Shown: positions 26,581-35,546 of the stretch, in pieces
Numbering within the stretch: position 1 is the first letter of the stretch
How the letters are laid out: each line of letters begins with the position of its first letter
Assembly (NCBI GenBank): GCA_943330745.2
Contig: CALQIX020000010.1
Location: 46,560 to 110,559 of the forward strand
Reading direction: 5' to 3'
DNA length: 64,000 bases
From: Lishizhenia tianjinensis
GTDB taxonomy: Bacteria; Bacteroidota; Bacteroidia; Flavobacteriales_D; Crocinitomicaceae
Notes under the pieces: model-generated
Told to the model about the DNA's origin: nothing
Databases searched by the model: none
Seen by the model: only the letters and a program-made list of their open reading frames with translations
Position numbers and translations under genes: made by a program

Positions 26581-27737
26581 GAAAGAAAATAATTTTACTA
26601 GGGTCTGGAGAACTAGGTAAAGAATTTGTTATTGCCTGCCAGCGATTAGGACAATATGTAATTGCAGTTGATAGTAATGCAAATGCTCCTGCCATGCAAG
26701 TCGCGCACGAGTTTGAGGTTATAAATATGTTAGATGGTGATGCCTTGGATGCGGTCATTAAAAAACACCAACCGGACTTAATTGTTCCAGAAATTGAGGC
26801 AATTAGAACGGAACGCTTTTATCACTATGAATCTAATGGTATTCAGGTGGTTCCAAGTGCAAAGGCTGCTAATTTCACTATGAATAGAAAAGCCATAAGA
26901 GATTTAGCTGTAAAGGAATTAGGACTAAGAACGGCAAATTATAGATATGCAACATCATACGAGGAATTAAAGGCTGGAGTTGAAGTTTGTGGAATTCCTT
27001 GCGTGGTTAAACCCTTAATGTCTAGTTCCGGTAAAGGTCAATCGGTAATAAAATCAACGGAAGACATTGAAAAAGCTTGGGAATATGCACTTGAAGGTTC
27101 TAGAGGTGATTTAAAAGAAGTTATTGTTGAATCTTTTGTGGATTTTGATTTTGAAATTACACTTCTAACAGTTACCCAAAAACAGGGAAATACATTATTT
27201 TGTCCGCCAATTGGTCACCGTCAAGAAAGAGGCGATTATCAAGAAAGTTGGCAGCCACAAGCAATGAGTTCAATACATTTACAGGAAGCTCAGGAAATGG
27301 CAGACAGGGTCACAAAGGCTTTAGGTGGAGCAGGATTATGGGGCGTTGAATTTTTTATTACAAAGGAAGGTGCTTATTTTTCTGAATTATCTCCTAGACC
27401 TCATGATACAGGAATGGTTACATTGGCAGGTACACAAAATTTTTCCGAATTTGAATTACATGCGCGCGCAGTGCTGGGATTAAATATTCCATCGGTTGAT
27501 TTACTAAAAAATGGAGCTAGCTCGGTTATCTTAGCGAATAAAGAATCTCAAAATTCACCTGAATTTGAAGGGCTGAATGATGCCGCAAAAGTTCCAAATA
27601 CAGATTTTAAATTATTTGGAAAACCATCTACAAGACCATACAGAAGAATGGGAGTTGCACTTGCTTACGGAACAGAGTCAACGGATGAATTAGTTGCTTT
27701 AGCAAAATTGGTGTCTTCGAAAATAACTGTTAACTAA
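26577..27737 (+). CDS. purT: Formate-dependent phosphoribosylglycinamide formyltransferase (PurT)
   Basis: 386 residues of the ATP-grasp family. [11 protein letters not shown], the INMLDGDAL segment, VPEIEAI, the ATP-binding [12 protein letters not shown] loop, [10 protein letters not shown] and [12 protein letters not shown] match PurT nearly throughout. It makes formyl-GAR from GAR, formate and ATP in purine synthesis, an alternative to the folate-dependent PurN. It is the last gene of the operon starting at 24064, although the partners are not purine genes. Confidence 0.96.
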   Translation: MRKKIILLGSGELGKEFVIACQRLGQYVIAVDSNANAPAMQVAHEFEVINMLDGDALDAVIKKHQPDLIVPEIEAIRTERFYHYESNGIQVVPSAKAANFTMNRKAIRDLAVKELGLRTANYRYATSYEELKAGVEVCGIPCVVKPLMSSSGKGQSVIKSTEDIEKAWEYALEGSRGDLKEVIVESFVDFDFEITLLTVTQKQGNTLFCPPIGHRQERGDYQESWQPQAMSSIHLQEAQEMADRVTKALGGAGLWGVEFFITKEGAYFSELSPRPHDTGMVTLAGTQNFSEFELHARAVLGLNIPSVDLLKNGASSVILANKESQNSPEFEGLNDAAKVPNTDFKLFGKPSTRPYRRMGVALAYGTESTDELVALAKLVSSKITVN

Positions 27738-27738
27738 A

Positions 27739-29031
27739 TTAACGGATATATTCTTTGTATTCAACTTTGTTAGAATCAAACGTAAATAATGGTAATAATT
27801 CACCTGCTTTATCCCGATTTATCATTCTATCAGAAAGAAATTTGGCAATATCCAATCGATTAGATTCAAAGGTAAGTAATTCAACAATTTTGTAAGATTG
27901 AACTGAGGTCAAGCATGTATTTACTAAGTCTTTTTCAATTGCCTCAACTTGATCGTCTTCAAAAGAAAGTTCCTTTAACTCGTTTATATAAGCATCAATA
28001 TTTCCAAGAGTTTTTGAACAATTAATTTTGGCTGTTCCTCTAATCACTGTAACTGTTCCTCGATTGCCATTTGCATTTGTAGTAGAATTGCCATTCGTTG
28101 TAATTGTTTGACTATTTGTATTTAATTGTGTATTTGTAGGAATAGTAGTATTTGTATTTTGAGTTGTAATTGTTGTATTCGGTGGGATTGAATTTGAGGT
28201 AGATTGACTAATTGATGTCACAGTAGTTGTTGTTGATTGAGATGATGAATTTGAAGATGTGCTAGTTGTATTTGCACCATTCAATCCATTAACATTCATG
28301 TTCATATTTACATTTTGTCCAGAAAGTGGATCGGTAACAGTCATGTTCATACCATTTAATCCCATATTAATATTCACACCTCCATTTAAATTTGTTGAGG
28401 TATTTGCAGGAATTGTTGCATTTCCAGTTGTTGTAACAGTTGTAGTTGTAGTTGTAGTTGTTGAAGTTGATGAATTTGAATTTATTCCTGTCTGTGGATT
28501 TTGAGTTGTTATTGTTTGACTTGAATTATTTGGAATCGCATTCTGTGTGGTAATTGTTGCGGTTTGGCTATTCTGTGGAACTACTTGATTTGATGTGATT
28601 TGTGTTGTTGATTGATTTTGAATCGTTTGATTCTGAGATTGAACTACCGGGGCATCCGTATAAACAGCATTTTCATTCGGGCGAAAAACAACTCCTGTAT
28701 TTGAAACACCTTGTGTAGCAACATAACTAATGATTTTTAATTTACCAATTCCTTTTTTAAATTGAATTTCCATTCTGATATCAGAAGGATTATCTAAGTA
28801 TAATTTTTTGTCAATATCGGCACTTGCTCCGTTGGCGAAAACAACCTTTAAAGCGTGACCACCATTGCTGACACTTGAAACACAAACATTTTTTTGAGGA
28901 ATTTGATTTTGTTTGATTCCATTCAAAATGATGTAGAATGATTGATCTCCATTATTGAATATTGTTAGGTTACTTTGGGCAAAAGAGCAGCTTACAACTG
29001 AAATAAAAAGACAAAGAAAAATTGTTTTCAT
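27739..29031 (-). CDS. DUF4476 protein with long Thr/Asn/Ser-rich linker
   Basis: 430 residues with a signal peptide (about residues 1-19). The N-terminal part (20-120) is a beta-rich domain (SNLTIFNNGDQSFYIILNG); the middle (about 130-330) is a low-complexity Thr/Asn/Ser/Gln linker; the C-terminal 95 residues match DUF4476, a helical domain of Bacteroidota secreted proteins (FEDDQVEAIEKDLV, FESNRLDIAKFLSDR, LFTFDSNKVEYKEYI). Function unknown. It converges on purT, with one base between the stop codons. A TAAATTCG element precedes the start by 23 bases. Confidence 0.88.
   Translation of the reverse strand: MKTIFLCLFISVVSCSFAQSNLTIFNNGDQSFYIILNGIKQNQIPQKNVCVSSVSNGGHALKVVFANGASADIDKKLYLDNPSDIRMEIQFKKGIGKLKIISYVATQGVSNTGVVFRPNENAVYTDAPVVQSQNQTIQNQSTTQITSNQVVPQNSQTATITTQNAIPNNSSQTITTQNPQTGINSNSSTSTTTTTTTTVTTTGNATIPANTSTNLNGGVNINMGLNGMNMTVTDPLSGQNVNMNMNVNGLNGANTTSTSSNSSSQSTTTTVTSISQSTSNSIPPNTTITTQNTNTTIPTNTQLNTNSQTITTNGNSTTNANGNRGTVTVIRGTAKINCSKTLGNIDAYINELKELSFEDDQVEAIEKDLVNTCLTSVQSYKIVELLTFESNRLDIAKFLSDRMINRDKAGELLPLFTFDSNKVEYKEYIR
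28060..28640 (-). repeat. Low-complexity coding region with hexamer microsatellite
   Basis: The linker of the DUF4476 protein consists of near-repeats of ACT/ACA/AAT codons. Within it, 28437-28466 carries a hexamer microsatellite (GTAGTT repeated on the plus strand) encoding a run of threonines. Gain or loss of a unit keeps the frame and only alters the linker length. Confidence 0.75.
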
Positions 29032-29054
29032 TAAATTAAGTTTTTGTAAAACTA

Positions 29055-29062
29055 CGAATTTA
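29055..29062 (-). promoter_or_regulatory. Promoter -7 element (TTCG variant) for the DUF4476 gene
   Basis: TAAATTCG on the minus strand, 23 bases before ATG 29031, overlapping the stop of the sugar transferase gene. Confidence 0.35.
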
Positions 29063-29653
29063 TTTAATCTTTAGAATTTTGAAAAATGTTTTAGTCATGA
29101 TTTTTAAATCATGTGTAATTGTTGGATTTTCTAAATACTTTTCATTCAACCTCAATTTGGCGGGCATAATTTCTAATATATATGTTTGTTGAGGATTAAT
29201 GGATCTAGCTAATAACTCATTTTCATTAAAATATTCTAGCGATGCATAATCAGTAATTCCTGGTTTTACATTAAGTATTTTGCGCTGACTTTCCGTGTAT
29301 AATTTAACGTATTCATGAACTTCAGGCCGTGGTCCAACAATGCTCATTTCACCTCTTAGAACATTAATAAATTGAGGGAATTCATCCAATTTGTATTTGC
29401 GTAAAAAGTAACCAACAGACGTAATTCTAGAATCACGCATGCCAACCGTTAATTTACCTTTTGTATCAGAATCTGTGCGCATAGTTCTGAATTTAAAAAT
29501 CTTAAATGGTTTTCCATATAATCCAATGCGTTCTTGTTGGTAAAATACACCTCCTGTTGAAGTAAATGCTATCAATAGACTGATAATCAATCCAATTGGC
29601 AAAAACAAGACTAAGGTGAAAAATGAAATTAATACATCAAAAACCCGCTTCAT
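29060..29653 (-). CDS. Bacterial sugar transferase (PglC-type phosphoglycosyl transferase)
   Basis: 197 residues: one N-terminal re-entrant membrane helix (about 5-30), then the monotopic phosphoglycosyl transferase core with KIFKFRTMR, the catalytic pair D90-E91 in KLDEFPQ, and SIVGPRPE. It transfers a sugar phosphate from a UDP-sugar to undecaprenyl phosphate, the first membrane step of surface-glycan assembly. Two bases separate it from the DegT aminotransferase gene upstream; together they resemble the PglC/PglE pair of bacillosamine-type pathways. No acetyltransferase or flippase is nearby. Confidence 0.93.
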   Translation of the reverse strand: MKRVFDVLISFFTLVLFLPIGLIISLLIAFTSTGGVFYQQERIGLYGKPFKIFKFRTMRTDSDTKGKLTVGMRDSRITSVGYFLRKYKLDEFPQFINVLRGEMSIVGPRPEVHEYVKLYTESQRKILNVKPGITDYASLEYFNENELLARSINPQQTYILEIMPAKLRLNEKYLENPTITHDLKIMTKTFFKILKIK

Positions 29654-29655
29654 TG

Positions 29656-30867
29656 TTAATTCAGAATTTTATTTACTGAAAGAATAACTGATTGAATAAC
29701 AGTTTCCACTTGACTATTCGTTAAATTAAAATATACTGGGAGTGAAATTTCGTTATGGTATTTATTCCACGTTTCTGGATAATCAGCCATTACATATCCT
29801 CGTTTTTTATAGGCTGTAAGTGTTGGCAACGGAAGGAAATGTACGTTAACAGAAACATCTCGGTCAAAAATTTCCTGCATAATTGCGTCGCGCTGTTGCT
29901 CTGTTATGTTCTTAATTCTTAATTGGTACAAATGAAAACTGCTAATTTTATTTTCTGTTTTATACAATGGAGTTAAGGCCCAATTTGAAGTTGAAAATCC
30001 AAGGTCGTATAGTTCAAATATTTCTTTTCTTCTATCCAGATTTTCTTGATATCTTTCTAACTCTACTAAACCAATTGCTGCTTGCAAATCAGTCATATTG
30101 CACTTGAAACCAGGTTCTTCAACATCATATCGCCAATTTCCTTTTTGGGTTTTTGCCAATGCGTCTTTGTTTTGTCCATGTAGGATCATCGTACAAAATG
30201 CTTTGTAAATTTCAACATGATCAAATTCTGAGGGAAGGTTAAAACAAAGTGCGCCACCTTCAGCAGTTGTTAGATTTTTTACAGCATGAAAGGAAAAAGC
30301 AGTAATATCTGTCAAAGAACCTGATCGAACCCCATTAACCGAAGCTCCAAAACTATGTGCAGCATCGCTGATCACCAGAATTCGATTTAACGTCTTTTGT
30401 AATTCATTCCTTGCTGAAAATTGAGCTTGTATTTCAGGAGATTTTACTAGTTCATTAATTAATTCGTAATCACATGGAAATCCAGCAATATCAACTGCTA
30501 TTATTGCTTTCGTTTTAGGTGTAATTGCTTTTTTAATAGCCTCAATTGAGATATTAAAGTCTGTTGCATTAATGTCAACCATTACAGGAGTCGCGCCAGA
30601 ATGAACAATCACGTTTGCACTTGCGCAATAGGTATAAGCGGGTAATATTATTTCATCACCTTCTTGTATGCCCCACCATTTCAACAACACCTGCATTCCC
30701 ATTGTCCAGGAATTAACTGCAACGGTAGTTTTACATCCGCAATACTCGGAGATGTTCTGTTCGAATTGTTTTGTCCTAGGTCCGGTTGTAATCCATCCGC
30801 TTTGCAAAGCAGCGATTACTTCATCAATAACTCGTTGATCAATTCGGGGAGGAGAAAATGGTATCAT
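29656..30867 (-). CDS. DegT/DnrJ/EryC1/StrS family sugar aminotransferase
   Basis: 403 residues. PLP-binding K197 in FSFHAVKNLTTAEGG, D168 in VISDAAHSFGA and the N-terminal WITTGPRTKQFE are signature features. These enzymes transaminate a keto-sugar nucleotide, here plausibly a UDP-4-keto-6-deoxy sugar because the following gene is a PglC-type sugar transferase. The sequence is complete. The exact substrate is inference. Confidence 0.9.
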   Translation of the reverse strand: MIPFSPPRIDQRVIDEVIAALQSGWITTGPRTKQFEQNISEYCGCKTTVAVNSWTMGMQVLLKWWGIQEGDEIILPAYTYCASANVIVHSGATPVMVDINATDFNISIEAIKKAITPKTKAIIAVDIAGFPCDYELINELVKSPEIQAQFSARNELQKTLNRILVISDAAHSFGASVNGVRSGSLTDITAFSFHAVKNLTTAEGGALCFNLPSEFDHVEIYKAFCTMILHGQNKDALAKTQKGNWRYDVEEPGFKCNMTDLQAAIGLVELERYQENLDRRKEIFELYDLGFSTSNWALTPLYKTENKISSFHLYQLRIKNITEQQRDAIMQEIFDRDVSVNVHFLPLPTLTAYKKRGYVMADYPETWNKYHNEISLPVYFNLTNSQVETVIQSVILSVNKILN

Positions 30868-30895
30868 TTATAAAAATATTGATTGATTTTTAAAA

Positions 30896-31216
30896 TCACT
30901 CAGCTTCGGGAAAAACATCATCCGATTGCTTTTCAATTTTTCGTTCAAGTTTTTCTATTTTTTTTGTCAAACTTTCAATTACTTCATTGTTTTTCAATTG
31001 TTTTCGATACGAGAATATAAATGAAACTAAATAACCTGCTACAACTGAAATCATAATTGCAACCGATAATTTTACTTTTATTAGTTTAAAAATAAAATTA
31101 ATTTCAGCCTCTTTCCAGTTTAAAGTAGCAAAAATAACCACGAGTATTCCAGCTAAAATACTAAGTATAAATTTGATTTTATCTTGTGTTGATAACACAT
31201 TCCAATATTTTTCCAT
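30896..31216 (-). CDS. Small two-helix membrane protein of unknown function
   Basis: 106 residues from ATG 31216, chosen over an upstream in-frame start at 31252 because the extension (CFTLHKSLA) is unlikely and the region before 31216 is promoter-like. Two hydrophobic segments (about 14-31 and 48-68) precede a charged coiled-coil tail (IESLTKKIEKLERKIEK). This resembles LapA-like small inner-membrane proteins in layout only. It is divergent from efp. Confidence 0.65.
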   Translation of the reverse strand: MEKYWNVLSTQDKIKFILSILAGILVVIFATLNWKEAEINFIFKLIKVKLSVAIMISVVAGYLVSFIFSYRKQLKNNEVIESLTKKIEKLERKIEKQSDDVFPEAE

Positions 31217-31292
31217 AGCTAAACTTTTATGCAAAGTAAAACAAAATCGCACAATTCTCCCTATTTCTGTTTAATTCCGTTCAATAAACTTA

Positions 31293-31300
31293 TATATTTG
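31293..31300 (+). promoter_or_regulatory. Promoter -7 element for efp
   Basis: TATATTTG matches TAnnTTTG, 22 bases before ATG 31323. No TTG at the -33 position. Confidence 0.45.
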
Positions 31301-31322
31301 TCATCGAAAATAAACATGAATT

Positions 31323-31889
31323 ATGGCTACAACAGCAGATATTAAAAACGGGGTTTGTATTAAACACAATGAAAAACTATTTCAGATTATTGAATTTCAA
31401 CACGTTAAACCGGGAAAAGGTCCAGCTTTTGTGCGGACAAAAATGCGTCAAATTGAAAGTGGAAAAGTATTAGATCATACCTTTTCAGCAGGACATAAAA
31501 TTGAAACAGTTCGAATTGAAAATAGAGAATATCAATATTTGTATCAAGAGGGTGATTCTTACGTCTACATGAATAACGAATCATTTGAGCAAGTTAATAT
31601 TCCACTGAAGATGGTTGAAAAACCAGCTTTTTTGCAAGAAGGAATGGTGTGTAATATTTTGTTTCACGCAGATGAAGAAATTCCTTTGGTTGTTGATCTT
31701 CCGATGTATATAATTTCTGAAGTTACTTATACAGAGCCTGGTGTGAAAGGTGATACTGCAACGAATTCGTATAAGCCAGCAACAATTGCATCTGGAGCAG
31801 AAGTTCGTGTACCTTTATTTATTGATAATGGAGAGGTTATTAAAATTGATACTCGAACAGGTATGTACGTTGAACGCGTTAAGAATTAA
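31323..31889 (+). CDS. efp: Elongation factor P
   Basis: 188 residues, three beta-barrel domains. K32 in [11 protein letters not shown] is the residue at the tip of domain I that is modified in many bacteria; no EpmA/EpmB-type modification gene is in this window. EF-P rescues ribosomes stalled at consecutive prolines. gcvT follows after 35 bases and may be co-transcribed. Confidence 0.97.
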   Translation: MATTADIKNGVCIKHNEKLFQIIEFQHVKPGKGPAFVRTKMRQIESGKVLDHTFSAGHKIETVRIENREYQYLYQEGDSYVYMNNESFEQVNIPLKMVEKPAFLQEGMVCNILFHADEEIPLVVDLPMYIISEVTYTEPGVKGDTATNSYKPATIASGAEVRVPLFIDNGEVIKIDTRTGMYVERVKN

Positions 31890-31924
31890 AATCGATAAAT
31901 AAAATTTCCAATTTTTCCGATAAA

Positions 31925-33007
31925 ATGAAAAATACTGCATTAACTCAAATACACCAAGAATTAGGAGCTAAGCTTGTTCCTTTCGCTGGTTACAACATGC
32001 CCGTTCAATATGAAGGGGTAACCGTCGAGCATGAAACGGTTCGAAATGGAGTAGGGGTATTTGATGTTTCTCACATGGGTGAGTTTGAATTGAAAGGTGA
32101 AAATGCATTGGCGTTGATTCAAAAAATTTCGACCAATGATGCATCAGTCCTAGTAGATGGTAAAGCTCAATATAGTTGTATGCCAAATGGAAGGGGCGGT
32201 ATTGTGGATGACTTAATTATTTATCGAATTTCTCAAAATCATTATTTTTTAGTTGTCAACGCGTCGAACATTGAAAAAGATTGGAATTGGATTTCTTCGC
32301 ACAATGATTTAGGAGTCGAAATGACTAATTTATCGAATGATTATTCTTTATTAGCAATTCAAGGACCTAAAGCGGCTGAAGCGATGCAACAGTTGACTTC
32401 GATAGATTTATCAACAATGGTTTATTACACGTTTCAATATGGAACTATTGCAGGAATTGATGAAGTAATGGTTTCTGCTACCGGATATACTGGTTCTGGA
32501 GGTTTTGAGGTTTATGTGAAAAATGAATATGCAGAACAATTATGGAAACGTGTTTTTGAGGCAGGCGAAAAATTTGGTATTAAACCAATTGGCTTGGCTG
32601 CAAGGGATACCTTACGATTAGAAATGGGTTTTTGTCTTTACGGAAATGATATTGATGATACTACTTCACCTCTAGAAGCTGGATTAGGCTGGATAACCAA
32701 ATTTACCAAAGACTTTGTTGATTCAGAATTTTTAAAAAATCAAAAAGAGATTGGAGTTTCCAGAAAGTTAGTTGCTTTTGAAATGATTGAGCGAGGTATT
32801 CCTCGTCACGATTATAAAATTGTTGATGCAAATGGAGCTGAAATTGGAAAAGTAACTTCTGGAACGATGTCGCCTTCTATGAAAATTGGAATCGGCCTAG
32901 GTTATGTTACTATTGAAAATGCGCAACTTGATCGCGAAATATTTATCGATATCCGAGATAAAAGTATAAAAGCTAAGGTAGTTAAACTTCCTTTTTATAA
33001 AAAGTGA
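31925..33007 (+). CDS. gcvT: Aminomethyltransferase (glycine cleavage T protein)
   Basis: 360 residues, normal length. [13 protein letters not shown] at the N-terminus, DVSHMGE, the [13 protein letters not shown] segment, [11 protein letters not shown] and [16 protein letters not shown] are typical folate-binding T-protein motifs. It releases ammonia from the aminomethyl group carried on H protein and makes methylene-tetrahydrofolate. gcvH and gcvP are not nearby. Confidence 0.96.
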   Translation: MKNTALTQIHQELGAKLVPFAGYNMPVQYEGVTVEHETVRNGVGVFDVSHMGEFELKGENALALIQKISTNDASVLVDGKAQYSCMPNGRGGIVDDLIIYRISQNHYFLVVNASNIEKDWNWISSHNDLGVEMTNLSNDYSLLAIQGPKAAEAMQQLTSIDLSTMVYYTFQYGTIAGIDEVMVSATGYTGSGGFEVYVKNEYAEQLWKRVFEAGEKFGIKPIGLAARDTLRLEMGFCLYGNDIDDTTSPLEAGLGWITKFTKDFVDSEFLKNQKEIGVSRKLVAFEMIERGIPRHDYKIVDANGAEIGKVTSGTMSPSMKIGIGLGYVTIENAQLDREIFIDIRDKSIKAKVVKLPFYKK

Positions 33008-33054
33008 TATTAACTTTATCGACAATGTGTCTGTGCAAAACTTCAGGCACTCTT

Positions 33055-33086
33055 ATTGCTATGCTTTTGACTTTGAATTATATTTG
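33055..33086 (+). promoter_or_regulatory. Promoter of the GH3 lipoprotein gene
   Basis: TTG (33055-33057) and TATATTTG (33079-33086) with 21 bases between match the -33/-7 promoter. ATG 33105 is 18 bases beyond. Confidence 0.6.
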
Positions 33087-33104
33087 AACATCTAATTTTT
33101 TCTT

Positions 33105-34235
33105 ATGTCGAAAATATGTATTCTTGTTTCTTTGTTATCACTTCCTCTATTAAGTTGTAGTCAAAGTCCAAGCCCAAAGAATGAATCGCAAAAAATAAAA
33201 CAAACTACTTTTGAGTTATCCGATTTTCTTGAAAAGAATCAGGATTTAGATGAAAAAGTAAATTTAGTATATCAAAAACTAACAGATTCCTCTCGGGTTG
33301 CTCAATTGCTTATGCCCGCTGTTGGTAGATTAGGTTTACCGAAAGAAGAAATTGATGAGCTTACTAAAAAAGGGATGATTGGTGGTGTTTTAATGTTGAA
33401 TGGAACGGTGAATGAATTTACCTCATGGATTAAAGAATATGAGGCCGTAAATACAAAAAAAGGATTTTTACCTTTCTTGTATTCAGCGGATGCAGAACCG
33501 AGTTTAGTGAATCGAAAGATTATTGGTTCAACCCCTGTAAAGAAAGCGCAAGAGGTTAAAACACTTGATGAGGCAATCGAAGTAGCTAATCAAATTTCGG
33601 GTGATTTAAAAAAAATTGGGATTAATTATAATTTCGCACCAGTTATTGATGTTTCCACAAATGCAACAGTCGGGTATCGAGGGTTCGGCGCAGTAAAAGA
33701 AAATTTAATTCCTTGGTCAAATGCCTTTATTCAAACCACTCAAAAGCAAAACATAATTGCAACAGCGAAGCATTTTCCTGGTCATGGTTTAGTTTCGGGT
33801 GACACGCACAAATCACTCCAATCCATAAATGGCGAATTAAAAGAATTAGCAAATTATCCGCCTTTAATTGAATCAGGTGTGCTTTCTATCATGATTGCGC
33901 ACATTGCAATTTTAAACAATAAGAAATATGACACAAAGGGACTTCCAGCTACAACTTCAGAAACAATTGTTACCTCATTACTTAGAAAGGAAATGGGTTT
34001 TAATGGAATCATTGTTACTGATGCAATGAATATGGGCGGTGTAAGTAAAGTACCTAATGCAGCCGTGAAAGCAGTTAGCGCAGGTTGTGATATTATACTT
34101 ATGCCTTTAGATATGAAAATCGCCTACAAGGAAATTTTTGAAAAATATAAATCGGACAAAGTATTTCACAATAAAGTTGAGGATGCTGCTAAACGAATTA
34201 TTCGGATGAAAATTTGTTTGGGGTTAATAAAATAA
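33105..34235 (+). CDS. GH3 family lipoprotein (NagZ-like beta-N-acetylhexosaminidase)
   Basis: 376 residues with a lipoprotein signal ending at C18 (LLSC). The single TIM barrel of glycoside hydrolase family 3 is complete: KHFPGHG (about 222-228), SGDTHKSL carrying the Asp-His acid/base dyad typical of NagZ, and the nucleophile aspartate in VTDAMNMGG (about residue 306). It probably removes N-acetylglucosamine from muropeptides or glycans, but as an exported lipoprotein, unlike the cytoplasmic Escherichia coli NagZ. Larger Bacteroidota homologues carry a fused beta-lactamase domain, which is absent here. Confidence 0.88.
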   Translation: MSKICILVSLLSLPLLSCSQSPSPKNESQKIKQTTFELSDFLEKNQDLDEKVNLVYQKLTDSSRVAQLLMPAVGRLGLPKEEIDELTKKGMIGGVLMLNGTVNEFTSWIKEYEAVNTKKGFLPFLYSADAEPSLVNRKIIGSTPVKKAQEVKTLDEAIEVANQISGDLKKIGINYNFAPVIDVSTNATVGYRGFGAVKENLIPWSNAFIQTTQKQNIIATAKHFPGHGLVSGDTHKSLQSINGELKELANYPPLIESGVLSIMIAHIAILNNKKYDTKGLPATTSETIVTSLLRKEMGFNGIIVTDAMNMGGVSKVPNAAVKAVSAGCDIILMPLDMKIAYKEIFEKYKSDKVFHNKVEDAAKRIIRMKICLGLIK

Positions 34236-34237
34236 TC

Positions 34238-34792
34238 ATGAAAATCTATACAAAAAAAGGAGATAAAGGAATGACTGGACTCATTGGAGGTTCAAGAGTT
34301 TCAAAAGCTTCTTTAAGAATTGAAAGTTATGGGACTGTCGATGAATTAAACTCTTGGCTTGGTGTTTTAAGAGACGGTGAAATAAATACTATTTATAAAG
34401 AGCAACTAATTGAGATTCAAGATCGTCTATTCACCATTGGTTCTTCATTGGCTTGTGATGATGAAATTTCAAAAGTAAAACTCCCTGATTTATTAAATGA
34501 GGATGTAGTTAAGCTTGAAACGTGGATGGATGAAATGGATGCAAAACTTGAACCGATGCGTTCTTTTATTTTGCCGGGAGGTGACCAAACAAGTTCTTTT
34601 TGTCATGTGGCTAGATGCGTTTGCAGAAGAGCAGAGCGAATTTGTGTCGATTTAAGTTCAAATGAATTTATAGCTGAAACGGTGTTGGTATATTTAAATA
34701 GATTAAGTGATTATTTGTTTGTTTTATCAAGAAAAATTGCTTCAGATAAAGGCGTCATGGACCACCCTTGGAGGCCTCGAATGTCTAATTAA
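34238..34792 (+). CDS. ATP:cob(I)alamin adenosyltransferase (PduO type)
   Basis: 184 residues from ATG 34238, three bases after the stop of the GH3 gene; an in-frame start at 34214 would overlap that gene and lacks the conserved opening. YTKKGDKGMTGLIGG, SYGTVDELNSWLG and the RRAER motif near the C-terminus are classical. The trimeric enzyme adenosylates cobalamin to make coenzyme B12, suggesting use of B12-dependent enzymes such as methylmalonyl-CoA mutase elsewhere in the genome. Confidence 0.95.
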   Translation: MKIYTKKGDKGMTGLIGGSRVSKASLRIESYGTVDELNSWLGVLRDGEINTIYKEQLIEIQDRLFTIGSSLACDDEISKVKLPDLLNEDVVKLETWMDEMDAKLEPMRSFILPGGDQTSSFCHVARCVCRRAERICVDLSSNEFIAETVLVYLNRLSDYLFVLSRKIASDKGVMDHPWRPRMSN

Positions 34793-34814
34793 TGAAATGG
34801 TATTGTATTTTTAA

Positions 34815-34845
34815 TTGTAAATGATAAAAAGTTTTTCTAAATTCG
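34815..34845 (+). promoter_or_regulatory. Promoter (TTCG variant) of the lipoprotein gene
   Basis: TTG (34815-34817) and TAAATTCG (34838-34845) are 20 bases apart. ATG 34868 follows after 22 bases. The correct -33 spacing supports the view that the TTCG variant is a real promoter form here. Confidence 0.5.
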
Positions 34846-34867
34846 TTCGTAAAATTAATTTTTAAAC

Positions 34868-35524
34868 ATGAAAACTAGTATTTTAAGTATTTTTATAATC
34901 GGTCTTTTATTCAGTTTTTCATCTTGCATCAAGCATGAGGTTATACCCCCGCCAACTAGCACAGTTGATTTGAACTGTAATTTTGTAGGTTATGTGAATG
35001 GCACGCAAACCGAGCTGACACAGAATGTTTTAGGCTATAATGCTATTGCAACCAATGATAAATACATATATTCTGGAATTGTACTTTCAAGAATGATCTA
35101 TAACTCACAAATTAAATCGATATATCAACCGCAATCTTTTAAATTGAGTTTTGGCTCCCAACTGTGGGATGCCGCTGTAGCAACAGAACCAACATTAACT
35201 ATGTTTAATGATTTTCATTCATCCAATTCAGGTATTTCGCTTCCTTTTAAAGATTACGCTACGATGGTAAATGCGAATCCATCAGTAACTGGGGTTCAAA
35301 TGGAATATACCGATAACAATGGAGTTGTATGGAAATCCAAGGAAACATCTCCTGGTCAAATTGCTAATTTTACAATAATTGATCAAGCATCAGATAATAC
35401 AGGGGATTATTCAATTTTCGAATGTTCTTTCTCTTGCCTAGTTTGGACATACGATGTTCAATTAGCTGCAGATGTTTCCATTCCTATCACAAATGCTAAA
35501 TTTAGAGGTTGGTTTAGACGATAA
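34868..35524 (+). CDS. Lipoprotein of unknown function
   Basis: 218 residues with a lipoprotein signal ending at C20 (FSSC), followed by a proline-rich linker (IPPPTS) and a beta-rich body. Its layout resembles small surface lipoproteins of Bacteroidota, but no family is recognised. It lies alone between the adenosyltransferase and the GATase-like gene, with its own promoter. Confidence 0.7.
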   Translation: MKTSILSIFIIGLLFSFSSCIKHEVIPPPTSTVDLNCNFVGYVNGTQTELTQNVLGYNAIATNDKYIYSGIVLSRMIYNSQIKSIYQPQSFKLSFGSQLWDAAVATEPTLTMFNDFHSSNSGISLPFKDYATMVNANPSVTGVQMEYTDNNGVVWKSKETSPGQIANFTIIDQASDNTGDYSIFECSFSCLVWTYDVQLAADVSIPITNAKFRGWFRR

Positions 35525-35546
35525 TTTGAGTCTGTGCTAAAATCCA

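Noticed and set aside
28259..28504. Open frame on the plus strand with long valine runs
   Set aside because: It is the antisense of the Thr-rich linker of the DUF4476 gene; the open frame is a by-product of the low-complexity codons.
27739..30867. A complete surface-polysaccharide cluster
   Set aside because: Only the sugar transferase and a DegT aminotransferase are adjacent; no flippase, polymerase or further glycosyltransferase is present, so the pair is annotated individually.
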